Shown: positions 15,969-25,233 of the stretch, piece after piece
Numbering within the stretch: the first letter of the stretch is position 1
Layout of the letters: the number at the start of each line of letters is the position of its first letter
Source: Actinoplanes sp. N902-109
GTDB lineage: Bacteria > Actinomycetota > Actinomycetes > Mycobacteriales > Micromonosporaceae
Direction: 5' to 3'
DNA length: 64,000 nucleotides
Assembly (NCBI RefSeq): GCF_000389965.1
Contig: NC_021191.1
Span: 5,829,501 to 5,893,500, forward strand
Translations under genes and position numbers: made by a program
The notes under the pieces: model-generated
The model's database searches: none
What the model saw: the letters and a program-made list of their open reading frames with translations, nothing else
What the model was told of the DNA's origin: nothing

Positions 15969-18505
15969 TGTTGCGGGCCACCCTGAAGAGCCTGCTCGGC
16001 CGCAAGCTGCGGCTCGTCCTGTCCGGGCTGGCTGTCGTGCTGGGCGTCATGTTCGTCGCCGGTGCGTTCGTGGTCACCGACACGCTGAGCCGCTCGTTCG
16101 ACACCGTGTTCGCCGACGCCTTCTCCACCACCGACGTCGGGATCAGCGCCAAACCCAGGATCGCTGGGTCCGACATGGAGGGCGAGCAGGTCGAGGCGCC
16201 GCTGCCGGCCAGCACGGTGGCGAAGGTCCAGGCCGTTGCCGGCGTACGGAAGGCAGTGGGGCTGGCGGAAGCCGACGGCGCGCGAGTCATCGGCAGCGAC
16301 GGCAAGGTGCTCACCTCGTCCGGCCCGCCGCGCTTCGGCACGGCCTGGACCGGCGAGAGCGACCTGGTCCGCCTGCGCGAGGGCCGCGGGCCGGCCGCCG
16401 CCGACGAGATCGCGGTCAACGCGGCCGTCGCCAAGGCCGGCAACCTCAAGGTCGGCGACCGGGTCGGCGTGCTCACCCTCGAACCCAAACGCGAATTCAC
16501 CCTCGTCGGTGTGTACGGCTACAGCGGCAACCGCGACAGCCTCGGCGGCAGCCAGGAGGTGGCGTTCACCGAGCCGGTGGCACAACGGCTCATGCTCGGG
16601 CACACCGGCATCTACAGTTCCGTGCGCGTGCAGGCGGCCGACGGCGTCAGCCCCGGCGAGCTGCGCGACCGGATCGCGACCGCGCTGGGCGGCGACTACG
16701 TGGTCAGGACGGGCGAGCAGCTCGCCGCCGACAACGCGGCCGACGTGCAGCAGGGGCTGACCTTCTTCAACCGGATCCTGCTCGGCTTCGCCGGGGTGGC
16801 GCTGTTCGTCGGCGTGTTCCTGATCCTCAACACGTTCTCGATCATCGTGGCCCAGCGCACCCGCGAGCTCGCCCTCATGCGGGCGCTGGGCGCCAACCGC
16901 CGCCAGGTCATCACCTCGGTGCTGGTCGAAGCCGTCACCATCGGCCTGCTCGCGGCGCTGCTGGGGCTGGCCGCCGGCATCGGTGTGGGCTACCTGCTGG
17001 CGACGTTCTTCAGTTCCATGGTCGGCGGTCTGCAACTCGCCCCGGTGGGCGTGCCGCCCGCGGCCGTGATCAGCTCGTTCACCGTGGGCGTCCTGGTCAC
17101 CGTGGTCGCCGCTGTGCTGCCGGCGCTGCGCGCGTCGCGCATCGCGCCGATCGCGGCCATGCAGGACGTCGCCACGCCGGACCGCCCGCTGACCGCGATC
17201 AGCGTGGCCGGCGGGGCGGTGACCGCCGCCGGTGCCGCCACGCTGGGCGTGGGCCTGTTCGCCGACGCCGGCGACTCGACCCTGTGGCTGATCCTGGGCG
17301 GCGTGCTGGTGACCTTCATCGGCATCGCGCTGCTCACCCCGCTGATCAGCCGGCCGGTCGTGGCCCTGCTCGGCCGGTTGTTCTCCTGGTCGCTGCCCGG
17401 GCGGCTGGGCCGGCTCAACTCGGGGCGCAACCCACGCCGCACGGCGATCACCGCGGCCGCGCTCATGGTGGGCATCGCCCTGGTCACCGGCGTCACCGTG
17501 ATCATGGACTCGGCCAAGAGCAGCCTGCGCACGGAAGCCGGCCGCATCCTGCACGCCGAGATCATCATCAGCGGCGACCAGAACGGCCCGCGCCCGCCGG
17601 CGTACGACCCGGCCGTGCTGGCCTCGGCAGCCAAGATCCCCGGGGTCCGGGCGGCGGCGGGCCTGTGGAGCGATCAGGTGCTCATCGACGGCAAACGCGA
17701 CTACGTTGACGCCACCACCGACGTGTCCGTTCTCGCCGACGCCTTCAGCAAGTCCCGGTACGCCACGCTGCGCGACAACCAGATCCTCGTCGAGGCCCAG
17801 CAAGCCGCCGACAACGGCTGGAAGGTCGGTCAGACGGTGACCGTGCAGGCCTCCCGCGGTGACCCGCACACGTACACCATCGTGGGCACCTACCCCGAGG
17901 ACACGCTGCCCGGCGACATCTTCCTGCCGGGCGCCGCCACCAAGGACTTCAGCATCACCCAGCCCTCGTTCGGCTTTGTCGCCCTCGACCCGGGCGTGTC
18001 CGTGGACCAGGTCCTGCCGCAGATCAAGGCGCTGCTGGCGGACAGCCCCGAGGTGTCGGCGACGGACGCGGCAGCGTTCATCGACCAGCAGGCCGGCCAG
18101 CTCGACACCATCATCACAATGATCCAGATCCTGCTGGCGCTGGCCATCCTCATCGCGGTCCTCGGCGTGGTGAACACCCTCGCCCTGTCCGTCCTGGAAC
18201 GCACCCGCGAACTCGGCCTGCTGCGCGCAGTCGGCCTCGGCCGAGCCCAGACCATGCGCATGGTGACGGTCGAAGCGGTGGTCATCTCGGTCTTCGGAGC
18301 CCTGCTCGGCGTCGCCGTCGGAGCCGGCCTGGGTGCGGCGGTGGTGCGCGCCCTGCAGAACGACGGCATCACCGAAACCGTGCTCCCCTGGGCCCGCATG
18401 GGCACCTACCTCCTGCTGGCCGCCCTGGTCGGCGTCATCGCAGCGGTCATCCCCGCCATCCGGGCCGCCCGCCTGAACATCCTCAACGCCATCGCCCACG
18501 ACTGA
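15968..18505 (+). CDS. ABC transporter permease with two FtsX domains
   Basis: An 845-residue permease that pairs with the ATPase just upstream (start and stop overlap by one base). Layout: one N-terminal membrane helix (residues 15-35), an extracytoplasmic MacB-like domain, an FtsX domain with three helices (about 265-390), a second anchor and extracytoplasmic domain, and a final FtsX domain (about 715-845). This is the fused two-permease form common in actinobacteria. The exported substrate cannot be deduced. Confidence 0.95.
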   Translation: MLRATLKSLLGRKLRLVLSGLAVVLGVMFVAGAFVVTDTLSRSFDTVFADAFSTTDVGISAKPRIAGSDMEGEQVEAPLPASTVAKVQAVAGVRKAVGLAEADGARVIGSDGKVLTSSGPPRFGTAWTGESDLVRLREGRGPAAADEIAVNAAVAKAGNLKVGDRVGVLTLEPKREFTLVGVYGYSGNRDSLGGSQEVAFTEPVAQRLMLGHTGIYSSVRVQAADGVSPGELRDRIATALGGDYVVRTGEQLAADNAADVQQGLTFFNRILLGFAGVALFVGVFLILNTFSIIVAQRTRELALMRALGANRRQVITSVLVEAVTIGLLAALLGLAAGIGVGYLLATFFSSMVGGLQLAPVGVPPAAVISSFTVGVLVTVVAAVLPALRASRIAPIAAMQDVATPDRPLTAISVAGGAVTAAGAATLGVGLFADAGDSTLWLILGGVLVTFIGIALLTPLISRPVVALLGRLFSWSLPGRLGRLNSGRNPRRTAITAAALMVGIALVTGVTVIMDSAKSSLRTEAGRILHAEIIISGDQNGPRPPAYDPAVLASAAKIPGVRAAAGLWSDQVLIDGKRDYVDATTDVSVLADAFSKSRYATLRDNQILVEAQQAADNGWKVGQTVTVQASRGDPHTYTIVGTYPEDTLPGDIFLPGAATKDFSITQPSFGFVALDPGVSVDQVLPQIKALLADSPEVSATDAAAFIDQQAGQLDTIITMIQILLALAILIAVLGVVNTLALSVLERTRELGLLRAVGLGRAQTMRMVTVEAVVISVFGALLGVAVGAGLGAAVVRALQNDGITETVLPWARMGTYLLLAALVGVIAAVIPAIRAARLNILNAIAHD

Positions 18506-18522
18506 GCCACACCGCTCCCCCA

Positions 18523-18551
18523 GCCCCGCCCGGCTCTCAGCTGGGCGGGGC
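18523..18551 (+). terminator. Terminator after the ABC operon
   Basis: Inverted repeat GCCCCGCCC (18523-18531) and GGGCGGGGC (18543-18551) with an 11-base loop, followed by GTTTGG, 18 bases after the permease stop. Confidence 0.75.
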
Positions 18552-18572
18552 GTTTGGCAACCGGCAACATTG

Positions 18573-18617
18573 ACGACCGGCGACCGGCGACCGGCGACCG
18601 GCGACCGGCGACCGGCC
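18573..18617. repeat. Tandem 7-bp repeat (CGACCGG)n
   Basis: Six to seven near-perfect copies of CGACCGG directly after the terminator. It opens a non-coding stretch that continues to the HAD gene. A second set of about 26-bp units beginning CCAGCCGCCG follows near 18670-18720, and a 15-bp unit (GGAGCGGCGGAGTCG-like) repeats three times near 19011-19045. Confidence 0.8.
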
Positions 18618-19739
18618 AGCTTGACGACCGTCGGCATTCGGCGGCCGCGGGAGCCGTAGGCGTCCAGCCGCCGCGGGAACCGTCGGCATCCAGCCGCCGT
18701 AGGATCCCTCGACGTCCAGCCGGCTTGGCGCCACCAGGACCGGCTTTCTCGCAGCGCCACTAGGAACGATCCCCTCGCAGAGTTGCCAGGATCCGGCTCG
18801 ACACGGCACCGCCTGGACCACGATCGGTGCGAGGCCGCAACGACCGGGGTCGGTGCGAGTGCCGCTCGGGACGAAACCGGCGCGGTCCAGCTAGCACCGG
18901 CGCAGCGTCGCCTCATGCAGGAGCCGAGACGAGCAGGGGTGGCGCAGCGGGCGGTACGAGCTCGGGGCGGGTTGGCACGGGCCGTCCTGCTCCCCCGCGG
19001 CGCGGGACCGGCGGAGTCGGAGCGGCGGAGTCGGAGCGGCGGAGTCGCAGGGCTGCATTCAGCCAGCAGGCGCAGACCAGCGTCTACACGCAATGCGGCC
19101 AAGCCTGGTGTAAGCCAACGCGACGTCGAGGCAGCCACAAGGCGCGCAGCCGAAGCCATCCCGAACCTGGGACTACGCGATGTCCCTGAGTTCGGGCGGG
19201 CGAGGGCCCAGGTCGGCGTAGCACGCAGGCAGGCGCAGATGAGTATCACCGGATAGGCGCAGGGCTTCAGGTACAGGCCGGGATCGATTGGCCACCGAGG
19301 TCCGGACGGCGCGAGGCTGACCTGGGGGACGCCGGTGCCGCATGGACCAGCAGGCTCGGACAGGATTGCCAGCTCAGGGAGAGGTAGCCGAGCCATAGCC
19401 AGGTAGCTTCGGGCTAGGGCGGGCAGGGTGCTGGTCAGGCGGCAGTAGTGATTGGGCAGGCCGGACGCAGACCCCGTGCGGGTCACGCAAGTATGAACCG
19501 CAGTCGAGTTCCAACTCGCGCGGATGAAGCAAGTGCGAACCGGCAGTCGAGGTCGAACACACGCGGGTCAAGCAAGTAGGAACCGGCGGCCGTCAGGCGA
19601 ACCCGAACCGGCGCCCGGTAGGTAGGCAGGCACAAACCGGAGCAGGCCACGCAAGTACAGGCTGGTCCGGAAAGAAGCACGGCAGGCGCGAACCGGAGCT
19701 GGCGCGGACAACAGCAATCGCCGGCGGGAGCAGGCACGG
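18618..19739. other. Long gene-poor intergenic region
   Basis: No frame here shows a recognisable protein. The open frames translate to low-complexity Arg/Ala/Gly/Pro sequence and lack sensible ribosome binding sites. The stretch holds short degenerate repeats, and the words CCGG, GGCGCA and GCAGG recur. Together with the flanking repeats it makes a gap of about 1.57 kb between the ABC permease and the HAD gene. It may be a decayed region. Confidence 0.55.
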
Positions 19740-20050
19740 ATTGGAGCGAGCGCAGGCCGGAGCACATGTGGGCCACAGGCCGTAGCACGGGTGGCGCGCA
19801 AGCCGGAGCGGGCGCAAGCCGGAGCACGTGTGGCGCGCAGGCGCGGCGTAAGGCGGGACCTGGCGCGAGCGCGGCCTGCGCAAGCCGAAGCGAACACAGC
19901 GCGAGCCGGAACAAGAACGACGCAGACCGGACCAGGCGCAAGCCGAAGCGAGCACGGCGCAAACTGGAGCAGGCGTAAACCGGAGCAGGCGCGGCGCAAG
20001 CCGGAGCAGGCGCAAGCCGGAACAGGCGCGGCGCAAACCGGAGCAGGCGT
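19740..20050. repeat. Degenerate tandem repeat tract, about 16-bp unit
   Basis: A tract of imperfect repeats with a core like AGGCGCAAGCCGGAGC, with variants in GAAC for GAGC and CACA for CGCA. It ends just before the stop codon of the HAD hydrolase gene. All three minus frames are open across most of it and give Arg/Ala/Cys/Leu-rich strings, which are artefacts of the repeat. Confidence 0.7.
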
Positions 20051-20073
20051 GAGCCCGTGCGGGCTCGGTGTGG

Positions 20074-20787
20074 TCAGGCGGTTACTTCGGTGAAGAGGGT
20101 GCTGAGGTAGGCCGGGTCGACGCCGACGAGGGTGGGGCGGAGGTGGGCGCCGGTGGTGGCGGGGAGTTCGAGGTCGGCGGGGACGGCCAGGACTGCGGCG
20201 CCGGAGGCCAGGGCGCTGGTCATGCCGGTGGGGGAATCCTCGATGGCTACGCAGGCGGTGATGGGGACGCCCAGGAGGTCCGCGGCTGTGCGGTAGGGGG
20301 TGGGGTCGGGTTTGGGGGCGGCGACCTCGTCGCCGCAGACGACGGCGTCGAAGTTTTCCCGGCCTAGGGTGGTCATGGCGATCTCGACGAGGCGGCGGCC
20401 GGTGGAGGTGACCAGGGCGGTGGGGATGCCGGCGGCGCGGACGGCGTGGAGGAGTTCCATGGCGCCGGGGCGCCAGACCAGGCCGTCGGCGAAGAGATCC
20501 TCGACGCGCTGCTCGAGCCAGGCGACGTCGGCGGCCTCGTCGCGGTCGGGCTGGCCGAGGTCGTCGCGGAGGATGCGCATCGAGGTTGCCATGCTGCTGC
20601 CGATCATGGCGATCCGGGCGCTGTGCGAGAGCGTGCCGCCGGCTCGGGCGGCCAGCTCGTGCAGGGCCACGTCCCAGACCTTCTCGCTGTCGACCAGGGT
20701 GCCGTCCATGTCGAAGAGCACCGCGGCCGGTCGTCGTGATGTCAGGGCGAGCCTCCTGTGCGCGTACCGGAAGATGACCCGGACCAT
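20074..20787 (-). CDS. HAD-superfamily phosphatase/phosphoglucomutase-like hydrolase
   Basis: A protein of 223-237 residues in the beta-phosphoglucomutase/phosphatase branch of the HAD superfamily. Motif I LFDMDGTLVDSE holds the nucleophile Asp and the general acid Asp, motif II is VTSTGR, and the later motifs are KPDP and IEDSPTG. A four-helix cap lies between motifs I and II. It dephosphorylates or isomerises a small sugar phosphate; the substrate is unclear. The outer ATG at 20787 has a poor ribosome binding site, whereas AGGAGG sits six bases before a CTG at 20745 that would give L-T-S-R-R-P as the start. Confidence 0.9.
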   Translation of the reverse strand: MVRVIFRYAHRRLALTSRRPAAVLFDMDGTLVDSEKVWDVALHELAARAGGTLSHSARIAMIGSSMATSMRILRDDLGQPDRDEAADVAWLEQRVEDLFADGLVWRPGAMELLHAVRAAGIPTALVTSTGRRLVEIAMTTLGRENFDAVVCGDEVAAPKPDPTPYRTAADLLGVPITACVAIEDSPTGMTSALASGAAVLAVPADLELPATTGAHLRPTLVGVDPAYLSTLFTEVTA

Positions 20788-20833
20788 TCTCCCAGGGCGC
20801 GGCGGGCGATGCCCGGGGTTGTGACCGGCCTCG

Positions 20834-21577
20834 CTATGTCAGCTTGCACGGCTTGAGCGAGTCGTTGTAGCCGTTGCTGAACGAGCGGGTGCGCTGCTTG
20901 GCCGTGCCGTGCGCGCCCTCGGCGAACCAGGGCTGGCCCGGGTCGTCGCCCACCGCCTCCAGACCCGCGGCGAGTTCGTCGAGGTCGCCGTCCTCCAGGC
21001 GCAGGCGGCCGGCTTTCTCCATGTCGCCGAGGTAGGCGCCGGCCATGCAGTCGGCCTGCAGCTCCTGCTGGATGGTCAGCTGGGCCTGGATGTTGAGGCG
21101 GCGCTGGATGGCGTGGGCGTACTCGTGGCCGAGCAGGTAGAAGATGAAGGCGTCGCCGATCTGGCGGAAGGCGCCGAACGCCCAGTTCGCGTCGTACGCG
21201 ATGAAGTCGCCGGCCGAGCAGTAGGCGGCGTTGTCCAGCCCGAGCGGCTGGTCACCGCAGGTCACTTCACCCTCCTCCCGGTACGGCACCAGCTCGGCGA
21301 TCGGCGTGAAGTCGAGCCCCGAACGGTCGAACTCGGCTTTCCAGTACTCCTCGGCGATCGAGCGGGCGTCATCGATGTCCGACTGGAACTCCTCGACGGT
21401 GTCGGTGCCGTCGACGTCCGGGTCGACCGCGCCCGTCGGCGTCGTGGTGGTGCGCTGGGTGCGCGGCGGGGGCTGGGAGGACGGGTCCTGCTGCGGGGCG
21501 GCGACGCAGCCGAGGGCGAGCACCGCCGCGCCGATGAGGGCCGGGACGACGAGACGACTGCGGTGCGGCACCGGCAT
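20834..21577 (-). CDS. Neutral zinc metallopeptidase, predicted lipoprotein
   Basis: A 247-residue secreted protein of the YpfJ-type neutral zinc metallopeptidase family. The N-terminus is basic, then hydrophobic, and ends in the lipobox L-A-L-G-C, so it is likely lipid-anchored outside the membrane. A Thr/Pro-rich linker follows. The catalytic H-E-Y-A-H is followed by Q-Q-E-L-Q-A-D-C-M-A-G, whose Glu is the likely third zinc ligand. Paired cysteines (EVTCGDQ, AAYCSAG) may form a disulfide. ATG at 21577 is preceded by GGAGGA. Its substrates are unknown. Confidence 0.9.
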   Translation of the reverse strand: MPVPHRSRLVVPALIGAAVLALGCVAAPQQDPSSQPPPRTQRTTTTPTGAVDPDVDGTDTVEEFQSDIDDARSIAEEYWKAEFDRSGLDFTPIAELVPYREEGEVTCGDQPLGLDNAAYCSAGDFIAYDANWAFGAFRQIGDAFIFYLLGHEYAHAIQRRLNIQAQLTIQQELQADCMAGAYLGDMEKAGRLRLEDGDLDELAAGLEAVGDDPGQPWFAEGAHGTAKQRTRSFSNGYNDSLKPCKLT

Positions 21578-21709
21578 GCGGTCCTCCGGAGGGGGTTCGG
21601 GGGTTCTTCCGACAATACGGATGCCCGGCCACCCCCGGATCAGTGCGTGTGGTCCTGGACACCTCGGATGCCCGGGCGAGTCGTCCCCGCCGGGCGTACG
21701 TTTTGCGGC

Positions 21710-22684
21710 ATGGAACACGTATCGCTGGCCGGCCTCGACGTGTCGCGCATCGGGCTCGGCTGCATGGGCATGTCGGCGTTCTACACCGGCAAGAACACCG
21801 ACGACGCGGAGTCGGTGCGCACCATCCACCGCGCCCTCGAGCTGGGGATGACGTTCTTCGACACGGCCGAGGTCTACGGTCCGTTCAGCAACGAGGAGCT
21901 GGTCGGGCGGGCCCTGGCGGGGCGCCGCGACGGGGTGGTGATCGCCTCCAAGTTCGGGCTGATGACCCACCGCGACGGCGAGCCGCACCGGCACATCGAC
22001 GGGCACCCCGACAACCTGCGCGTCGCGGTCGAGGGGTCGCTCAAGCGCCTCGGCGTCGAGCACATCGACCTGTACTACCAGCACCGCATGGACCCGTCGG
22101 TGCCGGTCGAGGACACCGTGGGCGCACTGGCCGACCTGGTGCAGGCGGGCAAGATCCGGCACATCGGGCTGTCCGAGGCGGCGCCCGGGACGATCCGCCG
22201 GGCCCACGCGGTGCACCCGATCACCGCGGTGCAGTCGGAATACTCGTTGTGGACCCGCGACCCGGAGGCCGAGGTGCTGCCGACGCTGCGCGCCCTGGGC
22301 ATCGGGTTCGTGCCGTATTCTCCGCTGGGCCGGGGCTTCCTCACCGGGGCGATCACCTCGCCGGCCGACTTCGACGACGACGACTTCCGTAAGGACAACC
22401 CGCGCTTCCAGGGCGAGAATTTCGATCGCAACCTGAGCATCGTCGACGAGGTCAAGGCGGTGGCGGCCGAGGCCGGCGCGACCACGGCCCAGGTGGCGCT
22501 CGCATGGGTGCTGGCCCAGGGCGACGACATCGCACCCATCCCGGGCACCAAGCGGGTGAGCCGCCTGGAGGAGAACACCGGGGCGGATGCGGTGACGCTG
22601 ACGAAGGAGCAGCTGGCACGGCTCACGGCGATCCAGCCTCCGGCCGGCGACCGCTACGCGGACATGACCCCGCTCGGACGCTGA
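21710..22684 (+). CDS. Aldo/keto reductase
   Basis: A 324-residue NADPH-dependent oxidoreductase of the TIM-barrel aldo/keto reductase family, close to the YajO/YakC-type branch (GLGCMGMSAFY near the N-terminus). The catalytic tetrad is in place: Asp and Tyr in FFDTAEVYG, Lys in IASKFG and His in YYQHRMD. The C-terminal IPGTKR motif binds the NADPH phosphate. It reduces aldehydes or ketones; the physiological substrate is unknown. Divergent from the metallopeptidase gene with 132 bases between them. Confidence 0.93.
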   Translation: MEHVSLAGLDVSRIGLGCMGMSAFYTGKNTDDAESVRTIHRALELGMTFFDTAEVYGPFSNEELVGRALAGRRDGVVIASKFGLMTHRDGEPHRHIDGHPDNLRVAVEGSLKRLGVEHIDLYYQHRMDPSVPVEDTVGALADLVQAGKIRHIGLSEAAPGTIRRAHAVHPITAVQSEYSLWTRDPEAEVLPTLRALGIGFVPYSPLGRGFLTGAITSPADFDDDDFRKDNPRFQGENFDRNLSIVDEVKAVAAEAGATTAQVALAWVLAQGDDIAPIPGTKRVSRLEENTGADAVTLTKEQLARLTAIQPPAGDRYADMTPLGR

Positions 22685-22739
22685 CCGGGCCGCTTGGCGA
22701 GGCAGTCCGATCCGGCGGACAGGGGCGGCTGACGGGCGG

Positions 22740-23885
22740 TCACTCGCGCAGGCGGGTGTTGAGGCGGGCGGCCTGGCGGGTGAGATGGTCCCGTTCGGCG
22801 AGGTTCGCGGCTTTGCGGGCGGCTTCGGCGTAGAGCCGGGCCGCGGTGGGCAGGTCGCCGGCGCGTTCATGCAGGTGGGCGGTCACGGCGGCGTAGCGGG
22901 GCAGGGCGGGGTCGAGGGCGGCCAGGGCGGCCAGACCGGCGTGCGGGCCGTCGGCCTCGCCCACGGCCACCGCGCGGTTGAGGCGGACCACCGGGTTGCT
23001 GGTGAGCGCGGCCAGTTCGTCGTACCACTCGACGATCTGCACCCAGTCGGTCTCCCCGGCGACCGGGGCGTCGGCGTGCAGCGCCGCGATGGCCGCCTGG
23101 GCCTGGAACTCGCCGAGCCGGTCGCGGGCCAGCGCCGCCTGCAGCAGCTCGACGCCCTCGGCGATGGCGGTGGTGTCCCAGCGGGTGCGGTCCTGCTCGG
23201 CCAGCGGGATCAGGCTGCCGTCCGGCGCGGTGCGGGAGGCGCGCCGGGCGTGGTGCAGCAGCATGAGCGCCAGCAGGCCGGCCACCTCGGGGTGGTCGAT
23301 CGCCGCCACGAGCCGGCGGGTCAGCCGGATCGCCTCGGCTGCCAGGTCGACGTCGCCGGAGTAACCCTCGTTGAACACCAGGTACAGCACGCGCAGCACG
23401 GTTGCCACGTCACCCGGCTGGTCGAAGCGGGCGCCGGTGACCGTACGTTTGGCCCGGCTGATCCGCTGCGCCATGGTCGCCTCGGGCACCAGGTAGGCCT
23501 CGGCGATCTGCCGGGTGGTCAGGCCGCCCACCGCGCGCAGCGTCAGCGCGACCGCCGAGGACGGGGTCAGCGCCGGGTGCGCGCACAGGAAGTAGAGCCG
23601 CAGCGTGTCGTCGGCCGCGGCGACCGGCGCCTGTTGCGGCTCGGCGGCGGCGAGGTCCTCCCGGCGGCGGCGGGCTGTGTCGGACCGGGTCGCGTCGAGG
23701 AAGCGCCGCCAGGCCACCGTGATCAGCCAGCCCTTCAGGTCCCGCGGCGGGCCGGCCGGTCCCGTCCGCAGCGCCTCGACCAGGGCGTCCTGCACGGCGT
23801 CCTCGGCCGCCGCGAAGTCAGCTCCGCGGCGGACGAGGACGGCCAGCACCTCGGGGATGAGGCTGCGCAGCAGGGTTTCGTTCAC
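22740..23885 (-). CDS. ECF42-type sigma factor with C-terminal TPR-like extension
   Basis: A 381-residue extracytoplasmic-function sigma factor. Region 2 (AAEDAVQDALVEAL, then KGWLITVAWRRFLD) and region 4 (LTLRAVGGLTTRQIAEAY, then TMAQRISRAKR) fill the first 160 residues. The remaining 220 residues are helical repeats ending in AARLYAEAARKA, the extension that defines group ECF42 and replaces an anti-sigma factor. The GTG at 23885 overlaps the stop of the upstream DGPF gene (GTGA), the usual ECF42 partner. It probably transcribes DGPF-type genes. Confidence 0.92.
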   Translation of the reverse strand: MNETLLRSLIPEVLAVLVRRGADFAAAEDAVQDALVEALRTGPAGPPRDLKGWLITVAWRRFLDATRSDTARRRREDLAAAEPQQAPVAAADDTLRLYFLCAHPALTPSSAVALTLRAVGGLTTRQIAEAYLVPEATMAQRISRAKRTVTGARFDQPGDVATVLRVLYLVFNEGYSGDVDLAAEAIRLTRRLVAAIDHPEVAGLLALMLLHHARRASRTAPDGSLIPLAEQDRTRWDTTAIAEGVELLQAALARDRLGEFQAQAAIAALHADAPVAGETDWVQIVEWYDELAALTSNPVVRLNRAVAVGEADGPHAGLAALAALDPALPRYAAVTAHLHERAGDLPTAARLYAEAARKAANLAERDHLTRQAARLNTRLRE

Positions 23886-24289
23886 TCGGTGACGGTGGGC
23901 GGGCCGGTCAGCAACGGGCGCAGCTCCAGCCATTCGTGGATCGGCCTGCCGCCCGCGCCCGGCGCGGCCGACAGCTCCCCGGCCAGCTCGACGGCCCGGT
24001 CGTAGCTGTCCACGTCGATCATCATCCAGCCCGCGATGAGATCCTTGGTCTCGGCGAACGGCCCGTCGGTGATCGGCGGGCGGCCCTCCCCGTCGTACCG
24101 GACGAAGGTGCCCTCCGGGGCCAGCGCCTGGCCGTCGACGAACTCGCCGGTCTGCTCCAGCCGGGCAGCGAAGTCACGCATGTACTGCATGTGCGCCGCG
24201 ATCTCCTCGGGCGTCCACTGGTCCATGGGCACGTCGTTGACCGGTGCCGGGTTGCCTCGGTAGTGCTTGAGCAGCAGGTACTTCGCCAT
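23882..24289 (-). CDS. DGPF/YCII-domain protein, partner of the ECF42 sigma factor
   Basis: A 135-residue single-domain protein of the YCII/DGPF family. It shows the diagnostic ITDGPFAETKD plus a YLLLKHY beta strand at the N-terminus and W-M-M-I-D-V-D in the centre. Proteins of this family are the conserved genomic partners of ECF41/42 sigma factors; their biochemical role is unsettled. ATG at 24289 follows GAGGAGCCCAC. It is translationally coupled to the sigma factor gene, so this is a compact two-gene regulatory unit. Confidence 0.92.
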   Translation of the reverse strand: MAKYLLLKHYRGNPAPVNDVPMDQWTPEEIAAHMQYMRDFAARLEQTGEFVDGQALAPEGTFVRYDGEGRPPITDGPFAETKDLIAGWMMIDVDSYDRAVELAGELSAAPGAGGRPIHEWLELRPLLTGPPTVTE

Positions 24290-24385
24290 GGTGGGCTCCT
24301 CGGTGGGGTGCGGCCGTTCTTGCCGCGTTCGCACCGGGGACGGAGTCCGGCGCGGCTTCTCGACATCGCTGGCTAGATTGTTCTC

Positions 24386-25114
24386 GTGCGGATCGAGGAC
24401 GTCACCCCGGAGACGGTACGGCCGGTGCGCCGCCCCTGGCTCGTGCAGAGCTGGCGTGACCTGGCCTTCCTGCACTGGGCGGTGGCACCGGACGTGGTCG
24501 CGCCGCTGCTGCCACGCGGCACCGACCCGGACACGTTCGACGGGCTGACCTACGTCGGGCTGATCGGTTTCCGGATGGTCGGGCTGGGTCCGCTGAGCGG
24601 GCCGGGGCTGCCCTGGCTGGGCACGTTCTGCGAGACCAACGTGCGGCTCTACAGCGTGGACGCGCAGGGCCGGCGCGCGGTCGTGTTCCGGTCGCTGGAC
24701 GCCGAACGGCTGCTGCCGGTGCTCACCGCGCAGGCGTTGCTGCGGCTGCCGTACCGATGGTCGCGGATGCGTTTGGAAAAGCATGGCGACCTGCTGCGCT
24801 ACACCAGCCGGCGGCGCCCCTCCGGGCCATCGTCGGATTTTTCGGTACGGGTGGGAGCGCCACTGGCGGAGCCCTCGCCGCTGGAGCATTTCCTGACCGC
24901 CCGCTGGGGTCTGCACACCCGGGCGTGGGGCCGCACGGTGCACCTGCCCAATCAGCACCCGCAGTGGCCGCTGTTCCGCGCGGAGCTGGTTGATCTCGAC
25001 GACGAGCTGGTGGCCGCGGCCGGTTTGCCGGCGATGCCGGGGCCGCCGGTGAGCGTGCTCTACTCCCCCGGTGTCCCGGTGACCTTCGGCGGCCCGGGCG
25101 TGGCGGCGCGCTGA
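24386..25114 (+). CDS. DUF2071 (YqjF-like) family protein
   Basis: A 242-residue soluble protein. It has the DUF2071 opening pattern (R-P-W-L-V-Q-S-W-R-D-L-A-F-L-H-W) and internal blocks LTYVGLIGFRM, FCETNVRLYSV and VVFRSLDAER that form a lipocalin-like barrel in the family. No enzymatic motif is visible. GTG start at 24386. Divergent from the DGPF-ECF42 pair with a 96-base gap, so it could be part of the same regulon. Confidence 0.88.
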   Translation: MRIEDVTPETVRPVRRPWLVQSWRDLAFLHWAVAPDVVAPLLPRGTDPDTFDGLTYVGLIGFRMVGLGPLSGPGLPWLGTFCETNVRLYSVDAQGRRAVVFRSLDAERLLPVLTAQALLRLPYRWSRMRLEKHGDLLRYTSRRRPSGPSSDFSVRVGAPLAEPSPLEHFLTARWGLHTRAWGRTVHLPNQHPQWPLFRAELVDLDDELVAAAGLPAMPGPPVSVLYSPGVPVTFGGPGVAAR

Positions 25115-25233
25115 CCGAACCCAAACGCAGCGCGGCCCAGTGGGTACGCCGCCGGGCTCGGCGGGGACAGCGGGGAGGGCGGGGTCAGCAGGGAGGGCAG
25201 GGACAGCGGGGGTCGGCGGGGATAGCGCCGGGG
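25115..25233. other. G-rich intergenic spacer
   Basis: Plus strand 25150-25230 is a run of G-clusters separated by short A/C/T stretches (GGCGGGG, CAGCGGGGAGGGCGGGG and similar). It could form a G-quadruplex on the plus strand downstream of both convergent genes. No gene is seen. Confidence 0.5.

Noticed and set aside
15839..19486. Very long minus-strand open frame (1215 codons) opposite the ABC permease
   Set aside because: It is antisense to an ABC ATPase/permease with clear motifs, and its translation is His/Asp/Gly/Arg-rich with no family resemblance. High GC keeps the frame open.
19483..20036. Three nested minus-strand frames rich in Arg, Ala and Cys
   Set aside because: They are different frames through the same tandem repeat and share the repeat, not a protein family. 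No ribosome binding site.
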